Source: Candidatus Aquiluna sp. IMCC13023
Lineage (GTDB): Bacteria; Actinomycetota; Actinomycetes; Actinomycetales; Microbacteriaceae
DNA length: 64,000 nucleotides
NCBI RefSeq assembly: GCF_000257665.1
Contig: NZ_AJKR01000002.1
Location: 1 to 64,000, forward strand
Direction: 5' to 3'
The translations under genes and the position numbers were made by a program. Numbering within the stretch: position 1 is the first letter of the stretch; each line of letters begins with the position of its first letter. Of this stretch, positions 8,735 to 18,046 are shown one piece after another. The notes beneath the pieces are model-generated. The model did not search any database. It was not told the DNA's origin and saw nothing but the letters and a program-made list of their open reading frames with translations.

Positions 8735-9145
8735 TCAACTCACTATCAACGTCACGCCATCGATTTTTTCGATGACTACTTTGGATCCAACCTCTTTGAT
8801 GCCCGAACCAGTCCTTGCGCCCCAGGTTTCTCCCTGAATTTTCACGTAACCGGCGACTTGGCTTACTTCTTCGAGGACAAATGCGTCTTTGCCAACCATT
8901 GCGGCAGCATTCGTCATTGTTTCTGGCTTCTCGCCCTGAAGCTTTGTGATTACCGGCCTAACGAATACCAGTGCCACAATGGCGGCGGCCAGAAAGCCCA
9001 GCGCCTGAACCCAGATATCAAGACCAAGAAGAGAAAGCACCAGCGGAACTAGGGCCGCTGCGGCAAGAGCCGCGAAATACAAGCCATAGGTAACTAGCTC
9101 TATAACTACCAGTGCTGCGATAACTCCCAGCCAGATTAATGTCAC
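8735..9145 (-). CDS. NfeD-like membrane protein
   Basis: 136 residues: hydrophobic helices over about the first 65 residues, then a small beta-barrel (OB-like) domain from about residue 80 with the NfeD signature GKDAFVLEEVSQVAGYVKIQGE and GVTLIV at the C-terminus. GTG start with GAGGGA upstream. NfeD proteins are short membrane partners of SPFH proteins, and the SPFH gene follows immediately. This form lacks the ClpP-like protease domain of long NfeD proteins. Confidence 0.88.
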   Translation of the reverse strand: MTLIWLGVIAALVVIELVTYGLYFAALAAAALVPLVLSLLGLDIWVQALGFLAAAIVALVFVRPVITKLQGEKPETMTNAAAMVGKDAFVLEEVSQVAGYVKIQGETWGARTGSGIKEVGSKVVIEKIDGVTLIVS

Positions 9146-9228
9146 TTTGGTCCCTCTCGCTCTATAACGAGCCTAACCGACAACGCCGACTGTTTACTGG
9201 GAGCTTCGTTCGCTAGTGGGCTTGGCGG

Positions 9229-10134
9229 CTAAGCGCGGTGACTAGGTTTCGGAGTTAGCTCATTAGAAACAACAGCCTGGGCTGGCAAGTTCTGGTTTAG
9301 ATAATCAAAGTCAGCATTCGAAAGCTCTATTTCTGTCGCGGTGATGCAATCCAGAATGCTCTCTGCCCTTGTTGCTCCCGGTATGGGTAGCACCGATGAA
9401 GAGGTCTTCATCTCCCAGGCAAGAGCAATTGCATAGGGCGAGACTGAATACTTGCGTCCCATTTCATCAAATGCGCTCGATTCGGAAATAGCTGCCTTTG
9501 TATTTACTCCACCCAGCGGTGACCAAGGAAAGAATGCAATCCCATATTCTTCGCAGATCTCCAGAACATCCAGATCGTGGCGGTAGCGGGGGCTGAATTC
9601 ATTTTGAATTGACACCAGGCCACCTTGATCTGGTGTCCCGCCTATTTCAATCGCCTTTAGAAGCTGCTTAGCGTCATAGTTTGAGACACCGACCTGCTTG
9701 GCTAGCCCGCGGTCTTTTAGGACCATTACATTTTCAAACTGGGTCTCGAAGTCAATGTTTGGATCTTGCCGGTGGTGCTGCCAAAGATCTAGCTGCTCAA
9801 CCCCGAGTCGAAATGCCGAGGCTTCTGCTGCACGCAAGAAATGATCAAGGCTTCCGTTTCGACCCCAGACTTCGCCTTCACTTCTGGTGATGCCACCTTT
9901 AGTGGCAATGAGAACTTTGTCCTTTTGCTCCTTAGTGCCGGACCATGTTCTGAGCGCCTCGGCAACAAAGACTTCGTTGTGACCAATATCGTCCCAGGTT
10001 GGAGCATAAATATCGGCTGTGTCCAGCAGGGTAATGCCCGCATCTAGGCCAGCGTGGATTGCAGGAATTGCCGATTCGAGTCTCCGGACCGGATCAAGGG
10101 CTGCGCCATTTGTGAAGATCCACGAAACATTCAT
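9229..10134 (-). CDS. Aldo/keto reductase, 5' end frameshifted by a tandem duplication
   Basis: NADPH-dependent TIM-barrel oxidoreductase. Visible catalytic residues are Asp and Tyr in DTADIY, Lys in IATKGG and His in LWQHHRQDP. The reading frame as it stands can start only at the internal ATG 10134. The natural start appears to be ATG 10202, which has an AGGAG site and begins MKQQRLGNK. A 14-bp tandem duplication at 10162-10189 shifts that frame into a TAG at 10142-10140. Removing one copy restores MKQQRLGNKEVSAIGLGC joined to the open frame. As it stands the protein lacks its first 18 residues, including strand beta-1, so it may be inactive. Confidence 0.8.
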   Translation of the reverse strand: MNVSWIFTNGAALDPVRRLESAIPAIHAGLDAGITLLDTADIYAPTWDDIGHNEVFVAEALRTWSGTKEQKDKVLIATKGGITRSEGEVWGRNGSLDHFLRAAEASAFRLGVEQLDLWQHHRQDPNIDFETQFENVMVLKDRGLAKQVGVSNYDAKQLLKAIEIGGTPDQGGLVSIQNEFSPRYRHDLDVLEICEEYGIAFFPWSPLGGVNTKAAISESSAFDEMGRKYSVSPYAIALAWEMKTSSSVLPIPGATRAESILDCITATEIELSNADFDYLNQNLPAQAVVSNELTPKPSHRA

Positions 10135-10161
10135 GCAGCCTAAGCCGATGGCTGAAACCTC

Positions 10162-10189
10162 TTTGTTGCCAAGTCTTTGTTGCCAAGTC
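10162..10189. repeat. 14-bp perfect tandem duplication in the aldo/keto reductase 5' end
   Basis: TTTGTTGCCAAGTC occurs at 10162-10175 and again at 10176-10189. Fourteen bases is not a multiple of three, so the copy breaks the frame between ATG 10202 and the rest of the reductase gene. Confidence 0.92.
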
Positions 10190-10223
10190 TTTGCTGCTTC
10201 ATCTAGTGGCTCCTAAGTGCGGG

Positions 10224-11267
10224 TCAGATGGTGCTCGCATCAATCACAAAACGATAGCGAATGTCGCTATCCACCACTCGAGCATAAGCATCATCAATGG
10301 TTTTTGGATCGCTGGCATCAACCATCTCGATGGTTGAAACAATGTTGTGCTCACCACAGAAATCAAGCATGTCTTGGGTGGCGGCAATGCTGCCTGTATT
10401 CGCTCCCGCAATTGAGCGCAGTCCGGTAACCACGCTAAATGCATGGAACTCCTGCTTATTTGGGGAAATCCCAACGGTCACAAATGTTCCTCCAACTTTC
10501 AACATGCCAAGCAAAGAATCAAGATCAAGATCGGTGCTGGTGGTGTTTAGGATCACGTCGAAGAAGTCTTTGTGGGTTTCGAAGATCTCGGTGGTCATAA
10601 GGTAATCCTTGGCACCGAACTCTTTTGCATCCTGCACCTTAGACAGGCTGTGACCAAGAACATAAGTCTCGGCTCCCATGGCTGCAGCAAACTTCACTGC
10701 CATGTGGCCAAGGCCACCTAGGCCCATGATCGCGACCTTCATACCAGGTCCTACTTTCCAGTGCTTCAGTGGTGAGTAGACGGTTATTCCGGCGCAAAGC
10801 AAAGGAGCAGTTGCTGCGTAATCAAGATTTTCTGGAACCCTTAGAACAAAGGTCTCTTTGACAACGACGTCTTTGGCATAACCGCCATAAGACTCTTCGC
10901 CGTCATAGTGACGGCCGTTGTAGGTCTGAACGTTGCCGATTCGGCAGTAGTTCTCCATGCCTAGCTTGCAAGGCTCACAGGTCCCACAGGAATCAACGAA
11001 GGTTCCAACGCCTACTCGGTCGCCAACCTTGAACTTGGTGACTGCGTCGCCAACGGCCGTTACTTCACCGACAATTTCGTGACCCGGAACCATTGGGAAG
11101 ATGCCCTCGAACCACTCATCTCTTGCCTGGTGGATATCTGAGTGACAGATACCTGAGTACTTGATGTTGATGGCAACTGAATCGGCAGTTAGCTCTCTGA
11201 CTGGCATTTCTGCTTTTTCAAATGCTGCACCTGGTGCACTGACGATGAGGGCGTGGGTCTTTGACAA
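10224..11267 (-). CDS. Zinc-dependent alcohol dehydrogenase (YahK/cinnamyl-alcohol type)
   Basis: MDR-family NAD(P)-dependent alcohol/aldehyde oxidoreductase, 347 residues. Catalytic zinc ligands are Cys in YSGICHSDIH and His-Glu in VPGHEIVGEV. The structural zinc loop is CGTCEPCKLGMENYC. The nucleotide-binding motif GLGGLGHMAVKFA sits near residue 178. TTG start at 11267 with AAAGGAG five bases upstream. It lies directly upstream of the aldo/keto reductase gene, so the two may share a transcript for carbonyl reduction. Substrate unknown; broad aldehyde reduction is common in this subgroup. Confidence 0.92.
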   Translation of the reverse strand: MSKTHALIVSAPGAAFEKAEMPVRELTADSVAINIKYSGICHSDIHQARDEWFEGIFPMVPGHEIVGEVTAVGDAVTKFKVGDRVGVGTFVDSCGTCEPCKLGMENYCRIGNVQTYNGRHYDGEESYGGYAKDVVVKETFVLRVPENLDYAATAPLLCAGITVYSPLKHWKVGPGMKVAIMGLGGLGHMAVKFAAAMGAETYVLGHSLSKVQDAKEFGAKDYLMTTEIFETHKDFFDVILNTTSTDLDLDSLLGMLKVGGTFVTVGISPNKQEFHAFSVVTGLRSIAGANTGSIAATQDMLDFCGEHNIVSTIEMVDASDPKTIDDAYARVVDSDIRYRFVIDASTI

Positions 11268-11371
11268 TTGATCTCCTTTGGTCTTGCTTAGATGCTAACC
11301 CAGCTAAGACTGCAAGCGTAACCACTTACTGACAAGATACTGTCCTTGGGGTTTTGTGGTTTGCTTCTCTC

Positions 11372-12337
11372 ATGAAAACTCGCACCAAGGTAATCCTCAG
11401 CGTCATTGCAGCGGTGGTTCTCATTGGACCCTTTGCGATTCCGGTAGAGACCTCCGGAACTCTCACCAACAAAGAGGCTGCGGCTCTTAGTTGGGACGGG
11501 GAATCGCAGTTTGTCGACATTGCAGATCACAGCGTTCACCTGGTTACTAAAGGCGATCCAGCATCCGACACCCTCATCGTGCTGCTCCACGGCTTTGGTG
11601 CTAGCGCCCTTACTTGGCAGGACGTTTTAGAGCCACTAAGTGCAGTTGGCTTTGTGGTTGCCTACGACCGGGCAGCTTTCGGTTTCACCGAAAGGCCCAC
11701 CAAAATTGGAGACGTAAACCCATACTCCTCAGCCGGGCAGCTGCAGGTTTTGGATCAGGTTGTTGAAAAATATGGTGACCAGAAAAAAGTAGTTGTCCTG
11801 GGTCACAGCGCTGGCGGATCTCTGGCTTTGGGATATGCACTGGATAACCCAAACAAAGTTGACCGATTGATTCTTGAGGCGCCGGCTATTTATGGGTCTG
11901 GTGGTGCTCCGGAGTGGTTGAACTGGGTTTTTAATATTCCACAACTAAACCATTTGGGGCCGTTGGCAGTTTCTTCTATTGCCACTAGCGGTTTGCAGAT
12001 TTTGGATCAGAGCTATTACAACAAAGACTTGATCACTGAAAAGGTCAGGGACAACTACACCGCTCCGTTAGCTGTGATTGGTTGGGAGCGAGCGTTCTGG
12101 GAGTTCAATAAGGCCCCGCGATCCCTTGATCTAGTTGACCGGCTCGGTGAACTAAATGTTGAAACCCTGATCATCACCGGTGACAACGATGAAATCGTTG
12201 CAACCGCTGACTCAGTGAAGCTTTCTAGCGAGCTTTTAGGATCAACCCTTGAGATTGTGACTGACTCCGGCCACCTTCCCAACGAGGAAAAGCCAGCAAA
12301 ATTTGTTGAGTTGGTAATCGGCTTCTTGGCTAAGTAG
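11372..12337 (+). CDS. Alpha/beta hydrolase, probably exported
   Basis: About 321 residues. N-terminal hydrophobic segment, oxyanion region VLLHGFGASALTW, nucleophile elbow GHSAGG near residue 148, acid Asp in ITGDNDEIV and His in DSGHLPNEEKP. ATG 11372 (MKTRTKVIL) gives a compact positive-then-hydrophobic N-terminus; an in-frame TTG six codons earlier is less likely. Substrate unknown. Divergent from the alcohol dehydrogenase gene, with about 100 bases between for both promoters, and followed after 15 bases by a membrane protein gene. Confidence 0.85.
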   Translation: MKTRTKVILSVIAAVVLIGPFAIPVETSGTLTNKEAAALSWDGESQFVDIADHSVHLVTKGDPASDTLIVLLHGFGASALTWQDVLEPLSAVGFVVAYDRAAFGFTERPTKIGDVNPYSSAGQLQVLDQVVEKYGDQKKVVVLGHSAGGSLALGYALDNPNKVDRLILEAPAIYGSGGAPEWLNWVFNIPQLNHLGPLAVSSIATSGLQILDQSYYNKDLITEKVRDNYTAPLAVIGWERAFWEFNKAPRSLDLVDRLGELNVETLIITGDNDEIVATADSVKLSSELLGSTLEIVTDSGHLPNEEKPAKFVELVIGFLAK

Positions 12338-12352
12338 CGATAGGTTCTTGAA

Positions 12353-13006
12353 ATGCTAACTAAAGGTGTGTTTGGGGCTCTAAGAACCTTGCTTGGTCTT
12401 GCGCTGGTTGGCAGCGTGATCTGGCAGGTTGCTGACAGGATTCGGGTCGATTTATTTCGGCCAACCGAGTACTTTGCATACTTCTCTATTACCTCGGCCA
12501 TCTTCGCCGGCTTGGTGCTGTTAGTTAGCGGCCTGGTGTTACTTCGAGGCAAGAGTGAATCTGAGCGCTTGAACGTAATTCGCCTGATTGCAGTTGTCTC
12601 AATGATCATTGTCGGGGTTGTCTACCATGCACTACTTGGTGATTCAGCTCTTGACCCAAGAGACATTGGCTATGACTGGCCAAGGGTTCCGAACGCGATA
12701 ATCCACACCTATGCGCCGGTTCTGATTGTGGTCGATTACTTGTTCTCACTCAAAGGCCCAAGACCAAAGTTACGCAAAGCGCTTTGGGTGGTTATCTACC
12801 CACTTGCATGGCTGGGTCTGTCAATTATTCGTGGGCTAAGTGATGGCTGGTGGCCCTACTGGTTTATAAACCCAGGTAGTGAGGGTGGCGTGGTTGGCAT
12901 GCTCACCTACATTGCGGTTATTGCTGCTGCCTTTATTGTTTTGGGCTTTATCGTGCTCGGGATGAGGCTTGCGATAACGAGAGTGCTTACAGCTTCTGGC
13001 TCATAG
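12353..13006 (+). CDS. Pr6Pr-type integral membrane protein
   Basis: 217 residues with about six membrane segments. The pattern YFAYFSITSAIFA near residue 42, then VYHALLG and NAIIHTYAPVLIVVDYL, resembles the Pr6Pr/FAR-17a-like family, whose function is not established. It follows a hydrolase gene by 15 bases and is probably co-transcribed. No catalytic motif can be assigned from the sequence. Confidence 0.72.
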   Translation: MLTKGVFGALRTLLGLALVGSVIWQVADRIRVDLFRPTEYFAYFSITSAIFAGLVLLVSGLVLLRGKSESERLNVIRLIAVVSMIIVGVVYHALLGDSALDPRDIGYDWPRVPNAIIHTYAPVLIVVDYLFSLKGPRPKLRKALWVVIYPLAWLGLSIIRGLSDGWWPYWFINPGSEGGVVGMLTYIAVIAAAFIVLGFIVLGMRLAITRVLTASGS

Positions 13007-13212
13007 TCCGGCCAATCAGAAGGTGCCAGCCGATTCACCACCACGCTGTAAATACCCAGATGCGAGTTATTCCGCGCTGCATGATGTCCTCGACTAGTTC
13101 GAGTAAACAGGGGGGGGTAACGGTCATGCCGCAAGGCGGCACTAGCTAACCGGCCCCACAAGCAAGTAGCGATCATGAAATTAGTTTGCCCGCAGCGCTG
13201 TTGTTGGTTGAC
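13007..13212. other. Non-coding gap with a GC-rich hairpin
   Basis: About 200 bases between the membrane protein gene and the thiol peroxidase gene. It contains a run of eight G at about 13111-13118 and the hairpin TGCCGC-AAG-GCGGCA at 13127-13141, with no U-tail. No convincing promoter or reading frame seen. Confidence 0.4.
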
Positions 13213-13692
13213 ATGCTTACTAATCAAACTCTCACGATGCTCGATGGCACAACCAAAGAGCTTTCCGACTACCAGGGGCAACTCCTAATGGTGGTAAACG
13301 TTGCCTCTAGATGCGGACTTGCTCCGCAGTACGAAACTCTAGAGGCTATGCAGAAAAAGTATTCCTCACGGGGCTTCACTGTCTTAGGCGTTCCATCTGG
13401 GTCTTTTATGCAAGAACTTAAAAACAGCGAAGACATCTCTGAATACTGCTCCACAACCTGGGGCATTACCTTCCCGATGCTTGAAAAGGCCGACGTGAAT
13501 GGTCGCAAGCGCCACCCGCTCTACAAAGAGTTAGTCAAAACAAAAGACGGGATGGGTCTTGCCGGTCCAGTGGTGTGGAACTTTGAAAAGTTCTTAGTGG
13601 CGCCAGATGGCAACATCATGCGCTTTAGGCCTCAAACCAAACCGGACGCCGAAGAAATTATCGAGGCTATTGAGGCAAACCTGCCGCGCTAA
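13213..13692 (+). CDS. Glutathione-peroxidase-family thiol peroxidase
   Basis: Thioredoxin-fold peroxidase of about 159 residues that reduces hydroperoxides with thiol donors, probably thioredoxin or mycothiol rather than glutathione in this lineage. The peroxidatic Cys is in NVASRCGLAPQYE, the Trp-Asn motif is VVWNFEKFLV and a possible resolving Cys is in SEYCSTTWGITFP. The usual FPCNQF loop is VPSGSFMQE here, so the canonical Gln of the catalytic tetrad is not conserved. ATG 13213 (MLTNQTLTML) matches the family start; an upstream TTG would add nine residues. A Nudix gene follows after nine bases. Confidence 0.88.
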   Translation: MLTNQTLTMLDGTTKELSDYQGQLLMVVNVASRCGLAPQYETLEAMQKKYSSRGFTVLGVPSGSFMQELKNSEDISEYCSTTWGITFPMLEKADVNGRKRHPLYKELVKTKDGMGLAGPVVWNFEKFLVAPDGNIMRFRPQTKPDAEEIIEAIEANLPR

Positions 13693-13701
13693 TCTTGCCT
13701 C

Positions 13702-14097
13702 ATGGCAATAACGGTGGTGGCGGGGATCATTCAGGATTCTGAAGGTCTCTTGCTTTGTGCCAAGCGCGGTGACTGGAAAGATGCTGCCGGCAAATGGGAG
13801 TTTCCCGGGGGTAAGCCTCTAGAAAACGAATCGCTCGAAGATGCCTTGATTCGCGAGCTAAGAGAAGAACTTGCGATTGAAATCAAACCACTGCGTATCT
13901 TTGATCGGTCGACCACAATTGTCGACGATATTGCAATAGACCTTGTTTGCTTTAGCGCGGTTCTAGTGAGCCCAAAGCCAACTGGATCCAGCGACCACTC
14001 CGAAATTCGCTGGCTGAAAGAAACGGAATTATCTGGTCTAGATTGGGCGGCTCCCGACATGCCCGCGGTAAAAAAGCTAACAATGCCTTTTTGTTAG
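13702..14097 (+). CDS. Nudix hydrolase (MutT-like)
   Basis: 131-residue pyrophosphatase. The Nudix box spans GGKPLENESLEDALIRELREEL (about residues 36-57, so G-x5-E-x7-REx2EE fits). Short size and the N-terminal VVAGIIQDSEGLLLCAKR fit MutT-type enzymes that hydrolyse oxidised nucleotides such as 8-oxo-dGTP. It sits nine bases after the thiol peroxidase gene, consistent with an oxidative-damage pair. It overlaps the convergent TM2 gene by four bases. The exact substrate is inferred. Confidence 0.87.
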   Translation: MAITVVAGIIQDSEGLLLCAKRGDWKDAAGKWEFPGGKPLENESLEDALIRELREELAIEIKPLRIFDRSTTIVDDIAIDLVCFSAVLVSPKPTGSSDHSEIRWLKETELSGLDWAAPDMPAVKKLTMPFC

Positions 14098-14450
14098 GCC
14101 AGCTTGAATCCTTCTTTATCGTCTAGCTTTTTGACCGCAATCAAAATGATGTCGATGATTGTCCAGACACCCAGACCACCAAACGTGATTAGCTTCAAGA
14201 TTCCAGTGCCGATTTTGCCAATATAAAAACGATCAACGCCGAGCGTTCCGACTATCACCGACAACACAAGAGCGATTAGCCATTCTCTTTTCGAAAATAC
14301 TCCCGGAATCTGCTTGGCATTCCAATGCTCCCCATTTGCATCGACGACGATCGAATCGCCTGTAATTTTTCCGGCGCTTGCCCATGTTTTGAGTTCTTCG
14401 GTGCTTAGTTTGTGCTCATTGCCTGGCAGCTTCAGTGTCCAATTACTCAT
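14094..14450 (-). CDS. TM2-domain membrane protein with N-terminal GYF_2-like domain
   Basis: 118 residues. The first ~55 residues (NWTLKLPGNEHKLSTEEL to GEHWNAKQIP) look like a small GYF_2/DUF4339 domain. The rest is a TM2 hairpin with the family signature GTLGVDRFYIGKIGTGILK and a second hydrophobic segment GVWTIIDIILIAV. The function of TM2 proteins in bacteria is unclear. Its start overlaps the end of the ion-channel gene upstream by eight bases, so the two are translationally coupled. Confidence 0.82.
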   Translation of the reverse strand: MSNWTLKLPGNEHKLSTEELKTWASAGKITGDSIVVDANGEHWNAKQIPGVFSKREWLIALVLSVIVGTLGVDRFYIGKIGTGILKLITFGGLGVWTIIDIILIAVKKLDDKEGFKLA

Positions 14451-15120
14451 TATTTTGCCTTTCTCTCTCGAGCTCTAACCTACGCTCTCCCATCACCCAC
14501 GCTGCCATGAGTGCTGTGAGCGCGGAAAATAAGGCGATTCCAACCACCATCAAAAGGCTTGCGATAAACCGCCCATCCGGGGTAATCGGAAACTTATCCC
14601 CGTAGCCCACGGTCGTGACCGATGCTATTGACCACCAAATGGCGTCACCGAAGGTATTTATGTTCGAGCCAGCAACCCCGCGCTCGGCCTCTAAGGCAGC
14701 GACTGCTGCGGTGAAAAGAGTCAAAGGCAAGCTAACCGCGACCACAAGGCCAACCTTTGATGCTCTGGTTCTGAAAAACGGCGCAAATCCACGTATGACA
14801 AGCAGCACGCCAAAGACCCGGAATGCCCTAAATGCTGGCAGGATTGCGGCGGCAATTGCCAGCCAGTTCCGTTTCACAAACCGCATAAACCCGGCAAGGG
14901 TTAGCAGATCTTTGCCGGCTCCAATAAGACGCAAGATTAAATCCAGAACGAAGAAGGCGTAGATCAAAGCCTGAATGATACTCAGCGCATCGTATGCGGT
15001 GCCAGCTGGCTGAGCCAGCACTTGATATGCGTAGACGGCAAGAAAGGAAAAGCCCAGGACCAGCAAAACAGGCTCTATTTTGTCAAAGTATGAATTTAGC
15101 GCGCGCTTCATTAGTGCCAT
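14443..15120 (-). CDS. Voltage-gated-like potassium channel
   Basis: 225 residues, six-segment ion-channel architecture. The selectivity filter TTVGYGDKFP is near residue 168, following a pore helix (DAIWWSIASV). The region FVKRNWLAIAAAILPAFRAFRVF, with spaced Arg residues, lies where the S4 sensor is expected. The C-terminus is a short charged tail (ERRLELERERQNNE) without an RCK domain. ATG at 15120; a second ATG three codons later is possible. Role: probably K+ flux and membrane-potential control. Confidence 0.88.
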   Translation of the reverse strand: MALMKRALNSYFDKIEPVLLVLGFSFLAVYAYQVLAQPAGTAYDALSIIQALIYAFFVLDLILRLIGAGKDLLTLAGFMRFVKRNWLAIAAAILPAFRAFRVFGVLLVIRGFAPFFRTRASKVGLVVAVSLPLTLFTAAVAALEAERGVAGSNINTFGDAIWWSIASVTTVGYGDKFPITPDGRFIASLLMVVGIALFSALTALMAAWVMGERRLELERERQNNE

Positions 15121-15156
15121 GGTTAGTCCCTATCTATAAGTCCCTAGGAACTCAGG

Positions 15157-15726
15157 CTAGTCGAGGGTGTGAAGCGGGAACCTAAGGTAGGCGGCCTTCC
15201 ACCTGAGTGCCTCTGACCGCCAGGCAAGGTCATCGGCCAGCTCGGCAATCGTGGCCCAGTAAAAAATGGTCAGCAAATCAACGCTCAAATAGCTGATGGT
15301 GTCGCCAGGAAAGGCCTTTGCCAAGCAGCGCTTGATGACCGCTGGCATGTCCCCGAGACCGTGCTCGTGAATTTGCGCCCTGACATCAAGCTCTATTTCT
15401 CTAGCTCGTCTTGGGTTCCAAGGCGTCATCGGGTTTGGGTAGTGGAGCATGTCGCTTAGCTGGAGTGCTTCGCGATAGCGAACCTCTTCTAGCCGATCAA
15501 AGATTGGCTCGAACCGCTCCATCTCGTAACCGGCTTTTCGCATGTCCAAGATATCTGGGTAGGACAAAAAGCGGTAAAAGGGAACGTGAGGACGCACAGC
15601 CTGATAGGGCCTGGAAGTGAAGCTAGCAAGAAGTGGGTCAACACCAATAGCCGCAGCACCCCAAGTGTTGAAGGCTTCATCCGGATAGGGGATCTTCTCC
15701 AGCTCTTCAGGTGTCGGTTCACTCAT
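15157..15726 (-). CDS. Conserved-looking hypothetical protein
   Basis: I do not recognise this 189-residue protein. It is soluble in appearance, rich in Pro, Arg, Tyr and Trp, with no signal peptide or membrane segment. Notable stretches are RPHVPFYRFLSYPDILDMR, a charged helix PIFDRLEEVRYREALQLSD, and a C-terminal half with DTISYLSVDLLTIFYW. It stands alone in the gap before the channel gene. Codon use and length support a real gene; ATG at 15726 has only a weak upstream purine stretch. Confidence 0.75.
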   Translation of the reverse strand: MSEPTPEELEKIPYPDEAFNTWGAAAIGVDPLLASFTSRPYQAVRPHVPFYRFLSYPDILDMRKAGYEMERFEPIFDRLEEVRYREALQLSDMLHYPNPMTPWNPRRAREIELDVRAQIHEHGLGDMPAVIKRCLAKAFPGDTISYLSVDLLTIFYWATIAELADDLAWRSEALRWKAAYLRFPLHTLD

Positions 15727-15778
15727 CTTTAATATTGTCTTCCAATTGGGTCAGTTTTGAACTGAAAAACGAGGAATT

Positions 15779-15877
15779 GTGGAAATCGTTGTATTCCTTG
15801 GCCTAGTTGCTAATTTTGGTATCGCGCGAATAAGACACAACAACGCAAGGCCACCGCAAAGTCCTCATCTGACATAG
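15779..15877 (+). CDS. Possible 32-residue small protein
   Basis: GTG at 15779 with GAGGA a few bases upstream opens a 32-codon frame. The first half is hydrophobic (VEIVVFLGLVANFGIA) and the second is basic and polar, as in small membrane peptides. It lies divergently beside the hypothetical gene. There is no further support; chance is quite possible. Confidence 0.25.
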   Translation: MEIVVFLGLVANFGIARIRHNNARPPQSPHLT

Positions 15878-16004
15878 CAAAAGAACGAAGGCGCTACGGC
15901 GCTAATGTGACCCTCTTGCAAGCCTGATCGCGGGTGAAAGCTGCTCCCAAGAAGTGTCTTTGCAACAGGCTTTTAAAGAGGTGCTTGATTATTTAGGCTG
16001 CTGG

Positions 16005-17330
<1,326 letters not shown>

Positions 17331-17350
17331 TTATCGGCCCTTTTTCAAGT

Positions 17351-18016
17351 CTACCCAAAAACGTGCTGCATCACCCAGGTGTGCATGGTTATTGAGGCCG
17401 CAGCTGAAGCGTTTATCGACCTAGTCGAACCAAACTGGGTAATTTCCAAAACCATGTCGGCTGCATCGAGCGCTAATTGACTGAGCCCCGGGCCTTCTTG
17501 ACCAAACAAGAATAGGCACTCGGCAGGCAGCTTCACATTCTCAAGCTGCTTGCAGCCTGGAACATTATCGATTGCAATAATCGGTAACTTGCCTCCGTTA
17601 GCTGCTCCTGTTTCTGCCCAAGCCACCAACTCCTCGATGGTGGGGACATGCCTAACGTGCTGGTAGCGATCCGTAACCATCGCGCCGCGACGATTCCAGC
17701 GTTTATTGCCTACTATGTGAACTTCTTTTGCTAGAAAAGCGTTGGCGGTTCTCACAATCGAACCGATGTTCAGATCGTGCTGCCAGTTCTCAATTGCAAC
17801 GTGATACGGATGGCGCTTGGTATCAAGGTCAGCAACGATTGCGCGCATGGTCCAATATCGATATTCGTCCACCACGTTTCTGGTATCGCCGTTTTGAAGT
17901 AGCTCTAGATCAAACTTTTCGAAGTCCGGGTGGGTAGGACCGGGTAGCTTGCCTGGCCAAGGTCCGACTCCCCAAGTTGGCTGCTCTTGGGTTCCGGTCA
18001 CGTTTTCATCACTCAC
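17351..18016 (-). CDS. TrmH/SpoU-family RNA 2'-O-methyltransferase
   Basis: SPOUT-fold methyltransferase acting on tRNA or rRNA ribose. The three family motifs are visible: motif 1 NIGSIVRTANAF near residue 90, motif 2 LFGQEGPGLS near residue 170, and motif 3 STRSINASAAASI near residue 198. 221 residues including an N-terminal extension of about 70. GTG start at 18016. Its 5' end lies only about 30 bases from the divergent HAD gene, so both promoters must overlap the other gene. The target nucleotide is unknown. Confidence 0.92.
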   Translation of the reverse strand: MSDENVTGTQEQPTWGVGPWPGKLPGPTHPDFEKFDLELLQNGDTRNVVDEYRYWTMRAIVADLDTKRHPYHVAIENWQHDLNIGSIVRTANAFLAKEVHIVGNKRWNRRGAMVTDRYQHVRHVPTIEELVAWAETGAANGGKLPIIAIDNVPGCKQLENVKLPAECLFLFGQEGPGLSQLALDAADMVLEITQFGSTRSINASAAASITMHTWVMQHVFG

Positions 18017-18046
18017 GGGCTAAAGCCTAAAGCTATGGTTGTACTT

